Below are positions 14,201 through 26,982 of a stretch of DNA of 64,000 nucleotides, piece after piece. Under the pieces are notes generated by a model. That model worked only from the letters and a program-made list of their open reading frames with translations. It had not been told where the DNA came from and searched no databases. Location of the stretch: positions 27,891,433 to 27,955,432 of the forward strand of contig OZ023275.1 in the NCBI GenBank assembly GCA_964007475.1. Direction: 5' to 3'. Source of the DNA: Hybos culiciformis. Its lineage: Eukaryota > Arthropoda > Insecta > Diptera > Hybotidae. Positions within the stretch are counted from its first letter, which is position 1. Each line of letters begins with the position of its first letter. The position numbers and the translations under genes were made by a program.

Positions 14201-15599
14201 TAATTTCACGTACATACACATAAATAAATTTATATCAAGGGTCAATAAATTTTATTATTATGGAGATAAACATTTAAACTGTCACCACAACAATTAATTA
14301 TTAAAACACGGAATTATTTAAATTATTCAAAAAATTTTGTGAATTAATCATTTCTACAAAAAAAAATTTAAAAAAAAAAATTATTAAGTATATTTTTATT
14401 TTTATTAATATTTTCGTTTCATCGTTTATATAATAATTTATGATTTTATGAGAAGACAACATATTTTAGCAATAAAATAAATAAAATTTCTTAGCTTGAC
14501 GAGCAATATTAATAAAAAAAAATAATATTATTTGTTCTGTTATTTTTTTTTTTATATATATACTATATTTTATAAATTTTATTACATACTATTTAAATAT
14601 TTAACTCATAAATATTAAAAACAAAAAAAAAACATATAAAAAATAAATTTATTAAAATTCATATATTTTTACATAATTATATACATAAAATTATCATTAT
14701 TTATGTCATTAAAATTTTTTTCAATCGATTTCTATAAAACAATATGACAATATGAATGTTTGATGACATATGATGGTATTTATAACAAAATAGTACTTAT
14801 CACAGATCTAAGGAATATCTGTATACCACATTTATCTGTTATAACAACTTGTCTTATCACACACATTTTTTTGTAGTTCGTGTAGTTCGTCTAGTTACTA
14901 AAGCTTTAGAACAGTAAGTAATTTTTTCGGGCCCACTTTTATTTAGGTTTATTTAGGCGCTCAATCAAAAATTCTTGTTCGATTATATAGAAAATATCAT
15001 AATAAAATGACCATGTAACTATTTTATTTTCTACCCTGGATTTTTAATATGTTTTTTTTTTTATTTTTATAAACTTTGAAAATTTTATTTATTTTAATTT
15101 GTAAATCATTTAGTTTAAATAGAATTTTTATGACACTAATTTGGAACTGTTAAAAAGTAGTTAAAAAATAAAAATATAAAAAATTTATTCATTTTTCATG
15201 GCGTTTCTAAAAATGAAATTAATAAAAAAAAAAAATCAATAAAAACAAAATATCAATTCTCCATTTTTCGACTAAACATTTCTTTTTTAGACAAACTACA
15301 AAAAGAATCCCGGATGAAATAAATTTTTATATCTTTTAATTGAATCGTAAAAAATAAAAATTGTTTTTATTTTCCATGAGATTTTATAGTTTTTTTTTTT
15401 CTTTTAATTATATATATATACTCATTTTCTAATAGACAAATTTGAATATAAATTGAAAATTTTTAACTCAAGTGGTGGTAAGGTCAAAACGATTTCACAA
15501 AATTTTACGAAATATATTAATGTTGGAATTTGCTTCTTTTTATTCTCAAAAAAAAAAAAAACTAAAATTAAATATTCATATTAATTTCATTAAGTCTTA
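11214..15599. other. AT-rich DNA with one small complex islet
   Basis: At 12275-12345 a G+C-richer stretch (CATACAGTACAGAC, GATCGTCCGACAG) looks like a fragment of an interspersed repeat. Otherwise low complexity. Confidence 0.5.
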
Positions 15600-16222
15600 A
15601 GCGGCGGTCACACGAGTCTGGTTTATCAGCCGCTTGTCGCTGCTTGCTGCTAACAGCCAGTTAAGAAGCACCGTGTGAACTGTTATGTCCGCTGGTGCCA
15701 GCAGCAGCGGAGCTATTTGAGTAGCGGCTGGTGAAATGAACGGTTCATTTTTACTAGCGCTGCTGGACAATGTTGTTGTTGATTATTTTGTTTCAGTTTT
15801 ACATTTAATTTTATTGATTTGAATTTTTCAATATTATTTTACTAATAGTAGTGTAATTAAAATAAAATGGGACCAAAAAGTATAATGATGTGAAGTGGAA
15901 TTCAAATCAAATAATAATTTTCTTTGAAATATATAACAAATATGATTGTTTGTGGGATGCAACTTCACCGTCTTATTTAAAAAGGCCAATTGCCAATTGC
16001 CTTCTTTCCTCAACACTTCTTTCCTATGTAAAGGCATTTTGTACGAAACAATGACCAAAATACATAAAACTGATTCAAAACATCGCAGCTGCCAGACCAG
16101 CTGCTGCTGTTTGCACAACACTGTGTGAACCCTTCCGTATGCTGGTTGCTGTCGCTGCTAGCCAGCCACTGCTGACTAGCAGCGACCAGCGGCTGGTAAA
16201 CCAGCCTCGTGTGACCGCCGCT
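15600..16222. mobile_element. 623-bp TIR element (MITE), PIF/Harbinger-like by its TTA target duplication
   Basis: Inverted termini begin AGCGGCGGTCACACGAG on both ends and stay similar for about 46 bp with few mismatches. TTA lies immediately outside each end (15597-15599 and 16223-16225), a 3-bp duplication typical of PIF/Harbinger transposons (TWA). The ends are strikingly GC-rich against the surrounding DNA and contain repeated GCTGCTGG/CCAGCAGC subterminal motifs and GTGTGAAC words. The middle (about 15780-16070) is AT-rich, and the short frames there do not resemble a transposase, so it is non-autonomous. The superfamily rests on the duplication length only. Confidence 0.8.
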
Positions 16223-16225
16223 TTA

Positions 16226-18241
16226 CAAAATTTCAGCTTATTCTATCAGAAAAAATAAATGTGTTTATTTATTTTCATTCAAATTGATTCGGATTAAATT
16301 TCGTGTCGCACTATACATATGTTGCTATGTAAATTTTATAATGATTTTATTACAATTCAACTTCCAGATCATAAAACTAAGTTTCATACACGTCGTCGAG
16401 TCCTAAAAACGTTAAAAATAAACTGTAATGTTTATTACTGCCTTACGTATCTTTTTCTATCTATTTTTGCTCCACGAACATCATTTTGTAGTAAGCGTAT
16501 TTAATGTTTCACTGCGCCATTCTATATCGAATACGGTGTAGCGAAAAAATATAAACCTACACATAATACTACAATTCAATATTATGACATGGACTGATAT
16601 TTACTATGCTTGTGGTTAACAAAAAACGAATCTTCAAAAAAAAAACATAAAAAATTTACTTAAGCCTTTTACCACAAGAAAAAAAATTTTTTTAAGTGAT
16701 TTGTTCAATATTCAATTAAGTGACAGTAAAAAAATTATTATAATGTTTTTTTTTTAGATTTAATTTCCCATAAAAGCTATAACTAGTTTACAATGAACGA
16801 TTGAAAGTATTGAAATAAAAATAAATTTTATTACAAAATGACATGATTATTTTTTTTTTTCCTAGCTTCTTAGAAAGATGATTAAAATTATATGTATATT
16901 TGAATTTTATTAATAAAACTATGTATATCTAAAAAAAAATTCAAATTTAGCAATTTTTATATAATTTCTATAATAAAATAAAAAATATCAAAATGGTTTT
17001 TGATATTAATATAAATGTAAAAAAAAATAAAGTAATAAAAATAAAATTTTGTTTTATTATGTCAATGGAATTTTTAATTTCATATTGAATTAATCTGTCA
17101 TGTCAAAATAAGAAATTCAGATATAATATCTATTTTATTTTGTTTTTTAATTTTTTTTTTTTTACGATCAAAACTATAAAATAAATCGTTTCTAAATTTA
17201 TTAATTCATTTTTAATGACATTAATAAATTTCAAAAAGTATTAGAAAATTAACATAATGTATAAAACATCATAATTTTATGCTATTTTGAGAACAAAAAA
17301 AAAATAAATAAACAAAAAAGTTTACATTTTTATTCGTTTTTTTTTTATAATATATACCAAAATATAAAAAATTAGCTAAAAATATATACTTTTAAAACTA
17401 TTAAATTTTAAACACGTTGTCATTATTAAAATTTTTTATTTCATGACACTTCAGAAAGTTATTTATATATATATATATATATATGATAATAAGAAAAACT
17501 AACTTAGTTACATGTTTTATTATGCCAATGTTAATGGTCAGGTTATAAATAAATTTTTATTTTAAAATAGAATTGATTGAATTTAATTTTTTTTTTTTAA
17601 GATATTAAATTGAAAGTTTAAAACATAAAAAATTTCTGATACTTTGATATTATTAAAAATGTCAAAGTTATTTTTTTTATATACTGAAAATTAGGTTTAT
17701 CGTTCTTTAATATCTCATAAATAATCAAAATATTATACATATGTGCAGATACGCAATGGTGTAGGAAATAAAAATTTTTAAAAAAATTTTCTTTTAAATA
17801 TTTATTATATTTTGTTTTTTTTTTTTTTTCTAATTTTCTCAAGAGATTATTTTGTGTAAAAACATTTTCATTTTTTGACACCAAAAGAAATTTTATTTTA
17901 CTTTGTATACAGTTCAAAGAATATACCTCAGTGGGGGTGCAATATTTACAGTAATAAATTCTTAAAAGTTAAAATATTTAAATAATTTTTCTAAAATTAT
18001 ACATAATTTGTGTTTTTTATTACTTGACAAAATTGAATAAAAAAATAATAATCATAAAATAATGTGTTATATTTTTGTATATACATATAGAATCATGAGT
18101 TGGAATGGTTTGTTTTAATATAATTTATATAAAAAAAATTCACAATTATGTGTCATTCATTTGGATTTAACAAAGTATCAAGTCAAATTCGAGTAGCAAA
18201 TATATTTGGTTTCTTGATAAATATATCTAAAATTTAAAATC
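16226..18241. other. AT-rich DNA between two TIR elements
   Basis: No gene or RNA recognised. The (TA)n tract at 17464 is the only ordered feature. Confidence 0.6.
17464..17484. repeat. (TA)n microsatellite
   Basis: About ten uninterrupted TA repeats. Confidence 0.95.
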
Positions 18242-18592
18242 TACACGCAGAGAAATGCCTTTTCATTCAATATGATTATATCAGTCATAGACTCCTAATC
18301 ATAACGAAAAAATAGCCCTATGATTAAAAATCTTCGCGCAAGATGAATAATCTTTGCATATAATTACTACGTTATACATCGTGATTATCTTATGATTTAC
18401 CTGAAATCATAAGTTATGATGCTTAATCATGCTAGTCATAAGTTATGATTAATACAAAAACATTTTTTTTTCACTTTTTATTTCATTTTCGGTGATTAAA
18501 ATTCAGATTATTTACTTTAATTACTAAAATAATAGTACATAGTTGAAATTTTCTGTAATGTCGCTAAAAAAAAATAAAAAACTAAAATTTTT

Positions 18593-18660
18593 TTGCTTTC
18601 TTCGGGATTCGAACCTGCGTCCTTAACATTACAAATAGCCAACACACCACACAGAAAATG
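18593..18660 (-). other. Second tRNA-like sequence, inverted relative to its neighbour
   Basis: On the minus strand the B box GGTTCGAATCC (18605-18615) is followed by CCGAAGAAAGC. The upstream sequence matches most of the plus-strand tRNA-like copy at 18706-18775 (GTGTTGGC, AATG, GCAGGTTCGAATCC). The A box is less well kept. The two copies face each other about 45 bp apart. Confidence 0.5.
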
Positions 18661-18705
18661 TGTATACCAAATTTATATTTTCTATTTTATGTACATTTTA
18701 AATTT

Positions 18706-18775
18706 CAATACCGTAGCTGAGTGGTAGTGTTGGCGGATTGCAATGCTAAAGACCCAGGTTCGAATCCGGAAGAAG
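18706..18775 (+). other. tRNA-like sequence (tRNA-derived or decayed tRNA) inside the TIR element
   Basis: Contains a perfect pol III A box (TAGCTGAGTGG, 18714-18724) and B box (GGTTCGAATCC, 18757-18767) at tRNA spacing. The middle reads ATTGCAAT, which would place anticodon GCA (Cys). Acceptor and T stems pair poorly, so it is unlikely to be a working tRNA. It is more likely a tRNA-derived SINE head or a decayed copy. Confidence 0.6.
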
Positions 18776-20227
18776 ACATAAGAAATAAAATTGTAAATTT
18801 AATAAAAATATAATAAATAAAATTTAATAAATTAAAAAAATATTAAAATAAAATAAAAAATTAAATAAATGAAAATTAAAAAAAAAAAATTAAATAAAAA
18901 AAATTAATAAAAAAAACTTAAATTTTATTTTCTTATGTAAAATAGCAGCCATTACTGGCTTTTAAGACGTAAGAAATGAAATCGATATTATTGGGTTGCA
19001 GGATTTATGATTTTGTAGTCATAGTGATTGTTTTTACCCTTAGTCATTGTTTATGATTAATATTTACGGTTTATGATTAGTTATTAAGAGCTGAGTTCTC
19101 TGACTGCTTTACGCATATGTACAATCGTCATAATCATAATATCTGATTGGATTTCTCTCCGTGTATATGAGCCGAGATTGTAATTAAATGAAAATTCTAT
19201 AGTCTTAAATTATGTTTCTAAATTCCGATTTCACTTAAACGGAAAGTAGAATACAATTTTCGTCTAGTTTTACATTCAAATCTATTAATTCTATTTTAAT
19301 TCATAATAATAATAATATAAAATTTTTGGCTTAGGTAATATTTTTGAAATAAATTAATTTTTTTTGATTGAAGAACTTAATTTTTACTAATTAATTGAAT
19401 TAAATTATTGATTTTTTTTTTGGCACCGCTTCATTTCATTTAACTAAATTCAAGAAAATATATTAATTTTAAAATTTTTGTAAAATATATTTTCATTTAT
19501 TTTTTTGCGGGAAAACCACACTAAAAATACTTATTTGATAAAGGCGCCAATTTATTGTCTTAGAGGTCATAATTTTTCCCAGATTTCGTCAACATTTTAT
19601 GTGTAGGCTGTGAAAATAAATCTAATATAAATTTAAATATATATTATTTATACTAAATGATTTGTATTTTTAACAAATTTTTTAGCTTAATTTATTTATT
19701 CATTCCTCTGGGTTTAAAGAAAAAAAAAAAACAAAATAAAAACAGAAACAATTTTAACTGGATTTATTATGTTGTTTTTATTATGTTAAACACATTTTTA
19801 ATAATATAAGTCAACATGGGTAGAAAAATTCATTAATTTCTAAAACAAAGAAAGAAAAAAAATATTATTTAATTTTTTTTAGACTAAAGTCAGAAGCTCA
19901 CAAGATTATTTGAATGTTGCTTGTTTTTGTTTTTTTTTTTTCGAAATTAATTCGCTTTTGTCTTTTCTGGAAAATTTTTGTTCAAATTATTTTCTAAAAT
20001 AATATAATATAAATTCCCAAAATAATAATGTCACATAATCCATGATATTAAGTTTCTTAGTAAAATAATTTTAAAAGTAAATATTCACCATTACAATCGT
20101 ATGAATTAAACTTTGACTTTGGGTTATTTGAAGATAATCTGAACAGAATTCATAATATTAATAATTAAAAAATATAGAACAGTACCTCATAAATGAAGTA
20201 TGGGGTCTGTTTTCAGTATTTCAATTT

Positions 20228-20290
20228 AAGATACTTTAATTGGATACTTTAAGATACTTTAAGATACTTTAAGATACTTTAAGATACTTT
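20228..20290. repeat. Decamer tandem array AAGATACTTT
   Basis: Four perfect consecutive AAGATACTTT units (20251-20290), preceded by a related unit at 20228 and a variant GGATACTTT at 20242. Confidence 0.9.
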
Positions 20291-20461
20291 AATTTAACCT
20301 TGGTCCCAATCACGGGCTGAACATAATTTTTTCGGTTCTTTCAATATCATTATACCAATCCCATTTAGTCTTATACCATATACAAATCAAATTCTTTTCG
20401 CTAATCGACAGCTAACAATAGTGCCCCCTATTGATCCAATTCTATTGGTTCAGACTACAAT

Positions 20462-20569
20462 ATGGCAACAGATTTCGATAAGAGGTGTATGGATGTTATG
20501 TCAAGTGTCAAAATATTCATCAAGAAATGTGAAAAAGTATTCGAAGAAGAGAAAATTTTAGGTGCTTAG
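20462..20569 (+). CDS. 35-codon small ORF in a higher-complexity islet
   Basis: ATG with A at -3 and G at +4 (ACAATATGGC) opens a frame reading MATDFDKRCMDVMSSVKIF and then KKCEKVFEEEK before TAG. It sits in the 3' half of a roughly 270-bp islet (20300-20570) that is richer in G+C than its surroundings. It is either a small ORF, a first coding exon or a fragment of old coding DNA. Predicted charged and helical; no signal peptide. Confidence 0.3.
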   Translation: MATDFDKRCMDVMSSVKIFIKKCEKVFEEEKILGA

Positions 20570-23500
20570 GTTTTATATTTTTCCATTTAAAAAAATAATA
20601 ATGAGATAAAGACAAATATTTCATACAGATTTTCTAGAAGTGCTAGAAAAAACTACATAATCTCAATGACATTCATATAATCCATTTATCATATTTATGA
20701 TTATCAGCTACTTGAGTAATCTTCTTAAGTTTGATGAATAAATTGGTATAAATTTAATTAAGAACTTTGTTACCAAATAACATCAACAATTTCGTAAAAC
20801 AAAGTTAGTCCTTTTTATATTATTTATTATTATACTAATTTACGTTTAAAATCCTTATTGTACATTTTATCCTTTGAATATGAATATTTCCTTTAATTAC
20901 GAAGGTATAACTAAAACGTTACTCACTTTATTATTATTATTTTTTTCTTTCTCTCTTTTTAAAAGTCGATATAATATAGAATAGAAAAATAGAAGACTAA
21001 GTTCATCCAAAGTTTACATTTCTTATATGTATGCTTTTAACTTATTATTCAAAGTGGCTAATTAAAAATGCATAGATGGTTAGGAAAAGAGCATCACTAT
21101 ATTAACCGTCTTTAAATATTGTTGAAATCACAATTAATATTTTTTTAATTTAAGATTATCAAGTTTATTTTTATTAAAGTTTTGGAAATGATATTCTGAA
21201 CACTCTATGAAACAAACAAGAGAATAAATTTTATATTGAAGTATTAAAAAAATTTAAGTTAATATAAACCTCAAAAATATTTCTGTGAGAATTTAGATTG
21301 CAATGTAACTAATTTTTATATCCATAAAATTAAATAATATTTGATAGGGATGAAGTGTACATGAGAAACATTTTAAATATATTATTCTACGTATATTATG
21401 TGTATGTACTTTAAAAAAATATGAGCAGCAAAAATTCCTAAATTTTTATATGAGATATCGTTTCAAGTTAATTTTAAAAAGAAAAGTGTCACTTAAAACT
21501 TATCATTTTTATTACATTTGCTTTAAAATTTTTAATTTACGTAGAACAATTTTATGCTTTCCCCATTCATATACCTAATAGAATTTTTTTTTTCTTAATT
21601 CTCTTCACAAATGAACAAAAAAAACCTATTTAGCTTAAAGAATTTTAGTTACTTTACTGTTAAGTGAACATCGTATATAATAAAACATGGAATTTTGTAA
21701 TATAATGAAAAACAATAAGGAAGAAAAAGTTTTAAGGATTTAGAAATTATTAATTATGGCTCTTTTTTGTTTGCACTTTAATGTTGATATTTAGTTAGGT
21801 TATTTATAGTTTATTAAAAAAGTAAATTTAACTCCACCATTATGCGGAAATTTGTAAATGTATAAAAGAATATCATTTTCAGACGCATAATGTACTATGT
21901 AAAACTACTATACATAATAATATTTATTGTAGAATCTTTTTAACTATATTCAAATAAAATTCTAACTTTTTAAAGTTGGACCATAAATATGTGGCTTTCT
22001 TTTCCGGAAAATAATTAACAACTTTACATTCTGTTAAAATAAAAAAAAAATATTGACATAAGAGCCAATTGAACCGAATTAATTTTGATAGCTAAAAAAA
22101 AATTAGAGAGCTCTATGAAGATTATATTTGAATTGAATTTTGAAATAAAATATGTAATTTTTTCGATGTATTTTAATTTAAATTTTTCCTATTTTCAATT
22201 TCCTACTCAGTACTCAATAGGATTTTTTCATTGTCTATGCTAGTTTTAATTTTCAAGACACATATTCTCAGAAAGAGAGTGTTAGTTTAAATTTAATGAT
22301 GTTATATTAAGTATGTATTTTAAAAATCCAACTTAAAACCCATTCGATTTGCAATCAATATTATCTTATACCTTACATATATGAATATAAAATCTTAAAA
22401 ATAAAAACTCTTTCGAAGCTAGTTTGTAATATTTAAACATTGAAATTTCCAGCGCAATTACTATACTTATCCAAAAAATAAAAATAAAAGTTCACAGAAA
22501 AAATATTTCAAAGTTATATTAAAAACAATAAAAATTAAAAAATATTAATGCTTTAAGTTTTTCTTATATAGGTACTATACAAAATAAATGAGAAAAACTA
22601 ACAAGAAAAAAAACAAAATTGCACTTTGCTAGAATTTTAATTAGAGTTTAAAAATTAATAACAAGTGAGACCCACTTAAATACTCTTGTAAAAATAAAAG
22701 AATTGTTTTTTTTTTTTATCAAATGGGAGAAGAAAATTGCACCTAAAAATCCTTTCAAACAAAAAAAAAACACTTAGTCAAAAAAATAAAAGTTTTCGAG
22801 AATAGATCATTCTTCGCAGTGAGTGTTGTCGATAATAAAGAGAATGTATCGCTGTCAGACAATGTGTCCATATAGATTAGATACAAACTATTTCGAAAAA
22901 ATTAATTGTCAACTCTACGGTTTCTTACTTCAGACAAAGTTTCCCTCGATTTTAATATTTAACACAAGTTTTAGTGCTTGTTGGTGGGTTCGAAATATCA
23001 GTTACTACGTTTATGTACCTAAATTATTGAATTGCTTAAGGTTTTTTAAATTCTTTAAATAAGCTTAAATGGCGTTTATAGTTTCAAAATAAAATGTATA
23101 TAAATTCTAAAAGATATGTACATTGTAGTTATACAATATAATTGTACATATAAAATTCAAAAATAAACTTTATTCTTTTAACTTGCTAAGAAATATAAAA
23201 AGTTAGAAAGAAAAACATTTTTAAAGTTTTTCCAATAAAACTTTTTTTATATTCAAAAGTTGTCTTAAAAAAAACTTAAAAACTTTAATTTTTTTTTTTT
23301 GTTTCTTAAATTGAAAAATTTTTAATAATTTTTTTTTATAAGTAAAGTTTTTATACTGCACTTCTTGTTTTGAAGAAAAAAAAATGTAGATTGTTAAAAG
23401 AATATAGATGTATATGTGTAGAAAATAGTGTTGCAAAATCTACTAAATTGACAAGATTATTGAAACGATGGCTATTAAAAATTTTTTTGTATTTCTTTTA

Positions 23501-26500
23501 CACAGTAATTAAATATGCATATATAGGTTTATATTTTTAGTTAATATCAAAGGTTGAATCTATATTACCATTATTGAATTCTATTTATAGTGTGATAAGA
23601 ATTAAGACCGACTTCTATGAGAAATTAAATTTTTAATATTTGTCAATGCTTTTGATTGGTCTATCACTGTTCTCTTCATTTGAATGGTGTTGATGATTCA
23701 TGACACAACAAAAACAGAAATTCATTTCAAACTTATTTTTATAAGTAGATTTTTATACAAGAGTCGCCTGTAAGAGCTAAAACTTCTAATAACAGAAGCT
23801 GTTTAAAGTTTGCAATTGTTTAATAGCACAAAATGTAAATAAAAATTTTTCAGTGTATAATATAAAACTAATTTTTACTATGATGTCTACAGTGCATAAA
23901 ATTTTTGTTATGACAATTAGAAAAGATAAAGCTTTAGTTGTAGTTTTTATTCAATTTCTTCAAACCCATTCCCCTTTTTGAAATAAAATTTATGCTTTGC
24001 CACAGAGGAATATACTACTTATAAATATATTACTTTTCTGTGGTCTCATTTAAATTTGCTTGTACAAAAAATAGGACATTTATAATTCAATTATATAGGA
24101 ATTTTTTTTTTTTTTTTTTAATAAATAAATAGAAATTGGTTGATCGAAAATTATTATAATTTGTATAATAAAGTTTTTCTAAATCAAATTATTTCAATCC
24201 AATAAAATACTACCAATATTTTTTTTTTATAGTTATACATACTATAGAGACGAAAACAATGTTTATACATACTTACAAATTTCACCCCATATAATAATAT
24301 TTTGTTGTATACATTATTTTTTATTTATTTCTTTTATACTAACTTAGATGTGTAAAGTTTGATAACATACCAGAAAATTAATTCCAATAAATTTTCTTTC
24401 TAACTCATTTTGTCTAAGATCAATAATAATGTTACTATGCGATAACTTTACAAATAAGATTTTGTTGTACTTTTTTATTTTTTTTTTGTTATTTTATACA
24501 TTGTACTTTCTATATAAGGTATGAAAAAAAAAAAACGTGACAATCTAACGATTCTAATATTATATTCAAAAGGCATCTATTAACTGGCAATAAAAAATAA
24601 TAAATTTTAAGTACACTGTTTATAAATAGTTGAACTTTCATATTTTATAGAGTTATAATTCTTTAACAAAATTTCTTATTAACGTTAAAGGGAATTGATA
24701 TTTGAAAAAAGTTTTACTTTAATAATTATAAATCGGAAAATATTCTAATATGAAAAACTAGGATTAGACAGTTTAATAAAATTTAAATATATCTCTCTAA
24801 AAAAAAAAATACTTCCATCTTAAAATTAATTCCATTAATTTCGAATTTCGACAATCGCGTCGCTGCGCTGAACTGCCAAGTCTTTATAAATAAAAGTTTT
24901 TTAAACACATTCTGATGTTTTTTTATACAGCTAATATGAACATATATAGTTTTACATAAATTAGAAATCAATTTACAAGATCTACTTGCATTTAAAATTA
25001 ACACTTGACTTTAAGATTAATTCTCAATTCAAAGGTGTGTACGACTGCAATTTTTCTCTAGTCACCCCGCAAAAATCTCGATAAATTCATTTCGCTTTAT
25101 CATTTTATTTTTAAAAAAATTCTAATTCCATTTTTCAGTGTGTGGAATACCAACAATATTCTTATAATGTTGTAAGTTAAAAATAAAAAAAAAAATTAAA
25201 ACTTGCACCATTATTATGCTGCCATCGTCACCATAACATTTTGGTGTTAAAAATTGTTTCAAATAAATTTCAAGAAAAAAAAAAAAATGAATATAAAAAT
25301 TCTAACAAAATGAAAAAGAAATGAAAAAGTCATTAAAAGTTTTTCAAATTAAATTATTAGCAAAACGCAGCCATAAGAAATATAAATTTTTTTCTTCTTT
25401 TTTTATATATATATGTATATTCTTCCCCTTGGCTTCTTTCAGCAAAAGTTTTTCTTTTCGCACACAAGAAAAAGAAGAAGAAAATTCTAGGAAACTGAAA
25501 ATACGATTATACTTCTTATTGAAACAGCCATATAATTTTAATTTTCTTCTTTATAATAATATATATCTAAGTATTACAATATACACGATACATATCTATG
25601 GATATGAACATTTCTATGTTTTTTTTTTTTTTTCTTGACTCAAGTTTTTCTTAAAAAGAAAAACGTTTCACTTAAACAACTTTTAAAATACAATTTTTTT
25701 TTTTTCCTTCTTGTTTGTTTTTTTTTTTTTTTCGTCTCTTTTAAAGAACATTTTCATCCCCTTCTTAGTAAATAAGCACTAAAAAACTTTCAACTCTAAA
25801 GAATCTTGTACTCATACCACTTGAAAAAATGTCGAGTTGTTTTTTTTTTTTGTTGTTAATGAAATGATTGGAAAACATTAGGGTTTCCATAACTGCGAAT
25901 ATTGTTAGAAGTCTAATGGTTTTATATTAATATATAAAATATTGTAATTGTCATATTCTAACAATTACTATTATGACAGGTCTAAAATATTGCGCTAATT
26001 TTTTTTTTTAATTTTGAGCCAGAACTAAAATTAATCGAATAATTAAACTTGCCAAATTTTCTTAATAAAAATCTCCTGCGTTTTATTTATAAATTCAAAT
26101 TATTTCCATGAACTTCATGTTCAACTCAATACTACAAAATGATTTAAAAATATCGATTTAAAATTTTAATTTTAATTCAAATATATCTAAAATATAAATT
26201 TTCATCAATAAAATTATATTTGAAAAAGAAAATGCAAGTCTTTTTTTATATAGATAATATCACTATATGTATACAAAATTACGACTGACAGAAAAATTAT
26301 ACCCCAATTATTTTATTCCATTTTCAACTGATAAAACCGTATAAAAAAAAAAATAAAATAAAAACTCAAGAAAAATATGGTAAAGTTTCTAAAGAAAAAA
26401 TAAACCTGATAAATCTTTTTTTATCTTATAAAATAAACTTTCTAAATAAAAAAAACTTTTTCTTTTTCTCAATTTGACTGAAACTGTTATTTCCAAACCT

Positions 26501-26880
26501 TTTTTGTTCCAACTTCAAGAATAAAATATTAAAAAAAATTAAAAAAAAAAAGCAAGAAAAGAAAATTATTTTTTATCCTTGCCTTGGAAGAAAAAAAAAT
26601 TAAAATATAAAAAAAAAAACTTTAACGAAATATTTTAGTTCTCTCAAGGATTCTGTATTAAAGTTCTTACTTAATCCTAAAGCTTAAAATATTTTACGCA
26701 AAAATTTTGTATCAGATTGTATAACTCTCAGATCTAATAATTCCGAATTTCCGAAAAAATCAACACTAATTTTTTCTTGCTGAATCTAAATATTTTTGAA
26801 ACAGGTAAAACTTAACACCATTTCAGAGTTTGATATCTTTATTACCAGATGCAGATCTAGCATAATAACAACTTAACTTC
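20570..26880. other. AT-rich DNA, no supported gene
   Basis: A small G+C patch at 24845-24880 (AATCGCGTCGCTGCGCTG) stands out. Chance frames at 22823-23062 and 25321-25638 are rich in Phe, Ile, Lys and Asn and do not look like proteins. Confidence 0.55.
24002..24043. repeat. Imperfect palindrome with CCACAGA/TCTGTGG ends
   Basis: The outer 7 bp are perfectly inverted and further AT pairing runs inward. Confidence 0.5.
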
Positions 26881-26982
26881 TTAACTTTGAATCATATTTT
26901 GGTTCAAGATCCTTTTTACACCAGGTCCTAATCTTTCAGCTTCATAAGCGTATAGATTAATTCGCTTCTGCTTATCATCTAG
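26881..26982 (-). pseudogene. Short protein-like frame of unknown origin
   Basis: A 33-codon minus-strand frame, bounded by stops, reads DDKQKRINLYAYEAERLG followed by PGVKRILNQNMIQS. Composition is balanced and the local G+C is raised in an otherwise AT-rich tract. A pyrimidine-rich ...TATATTTCAG lies just upstream on that strand, but the frame is closed between it and the start of this stretch. Not recognised; it may be a remnant exon or transposon piece. Confidence 0.25.

Larger units (their letters stand above)
18244..19163. mobile_element. 920-bp non-autonomous TIR element with TA target duplication and internal tRNA-like sequences
   Basis: The ends are CACGCAGAGAAAT... and ...ATTTCTCTCCGTG, inverted with one mismatch over about 13 bp. 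TA flanks each end (18242-18243 and 19164-19165). Just inside, TCATAAGTTATGAT-type palindromes recur (about 18395-18450) and ATGATT/AATCAT words are dense at both sides, giving imperfect long terminal symmetry. The centre carries two tRNA-like segments in opposite orientation, then a long A/T-only stretch (18780-18920). No transposase frame is visible. The TA duplication would fit Tc1/mariner-like mobilisation; other superfamilies are possible. Confidence 0.7.

Noticed and set aside
15834..16128. 60- and 95-codon frames on both strands inside the TTA-flanked MITE
   Set aside because: They overlap each other inside a non-autonomous element and do not resemble a transposase.
17618..17917. 99-codon minus-strand frame
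   Set aside because: Lys/Asn/Phe-rich chance frame over homopolymers.
18706..18775. Functional tRNA-Cys gene
   Set aside because: A and B boxes are perfect, but acceptor and T stems do not pair properly and a related inverted copy sits beside it in a TIR element.
22823..23062. 79-codon plus-strand frame with several Cys and Trp
   Set aside because: Starts with a non-ATG codon, has no splice or promoter context and no recognisable pattern. Consistent with chance in AT-rich DNA.
25321..25638. 105-codon plus-strand frame
   Set aside because: Made of Phe/Lys/Ser/Tyr runs from poly-A and poly-T; no domain.
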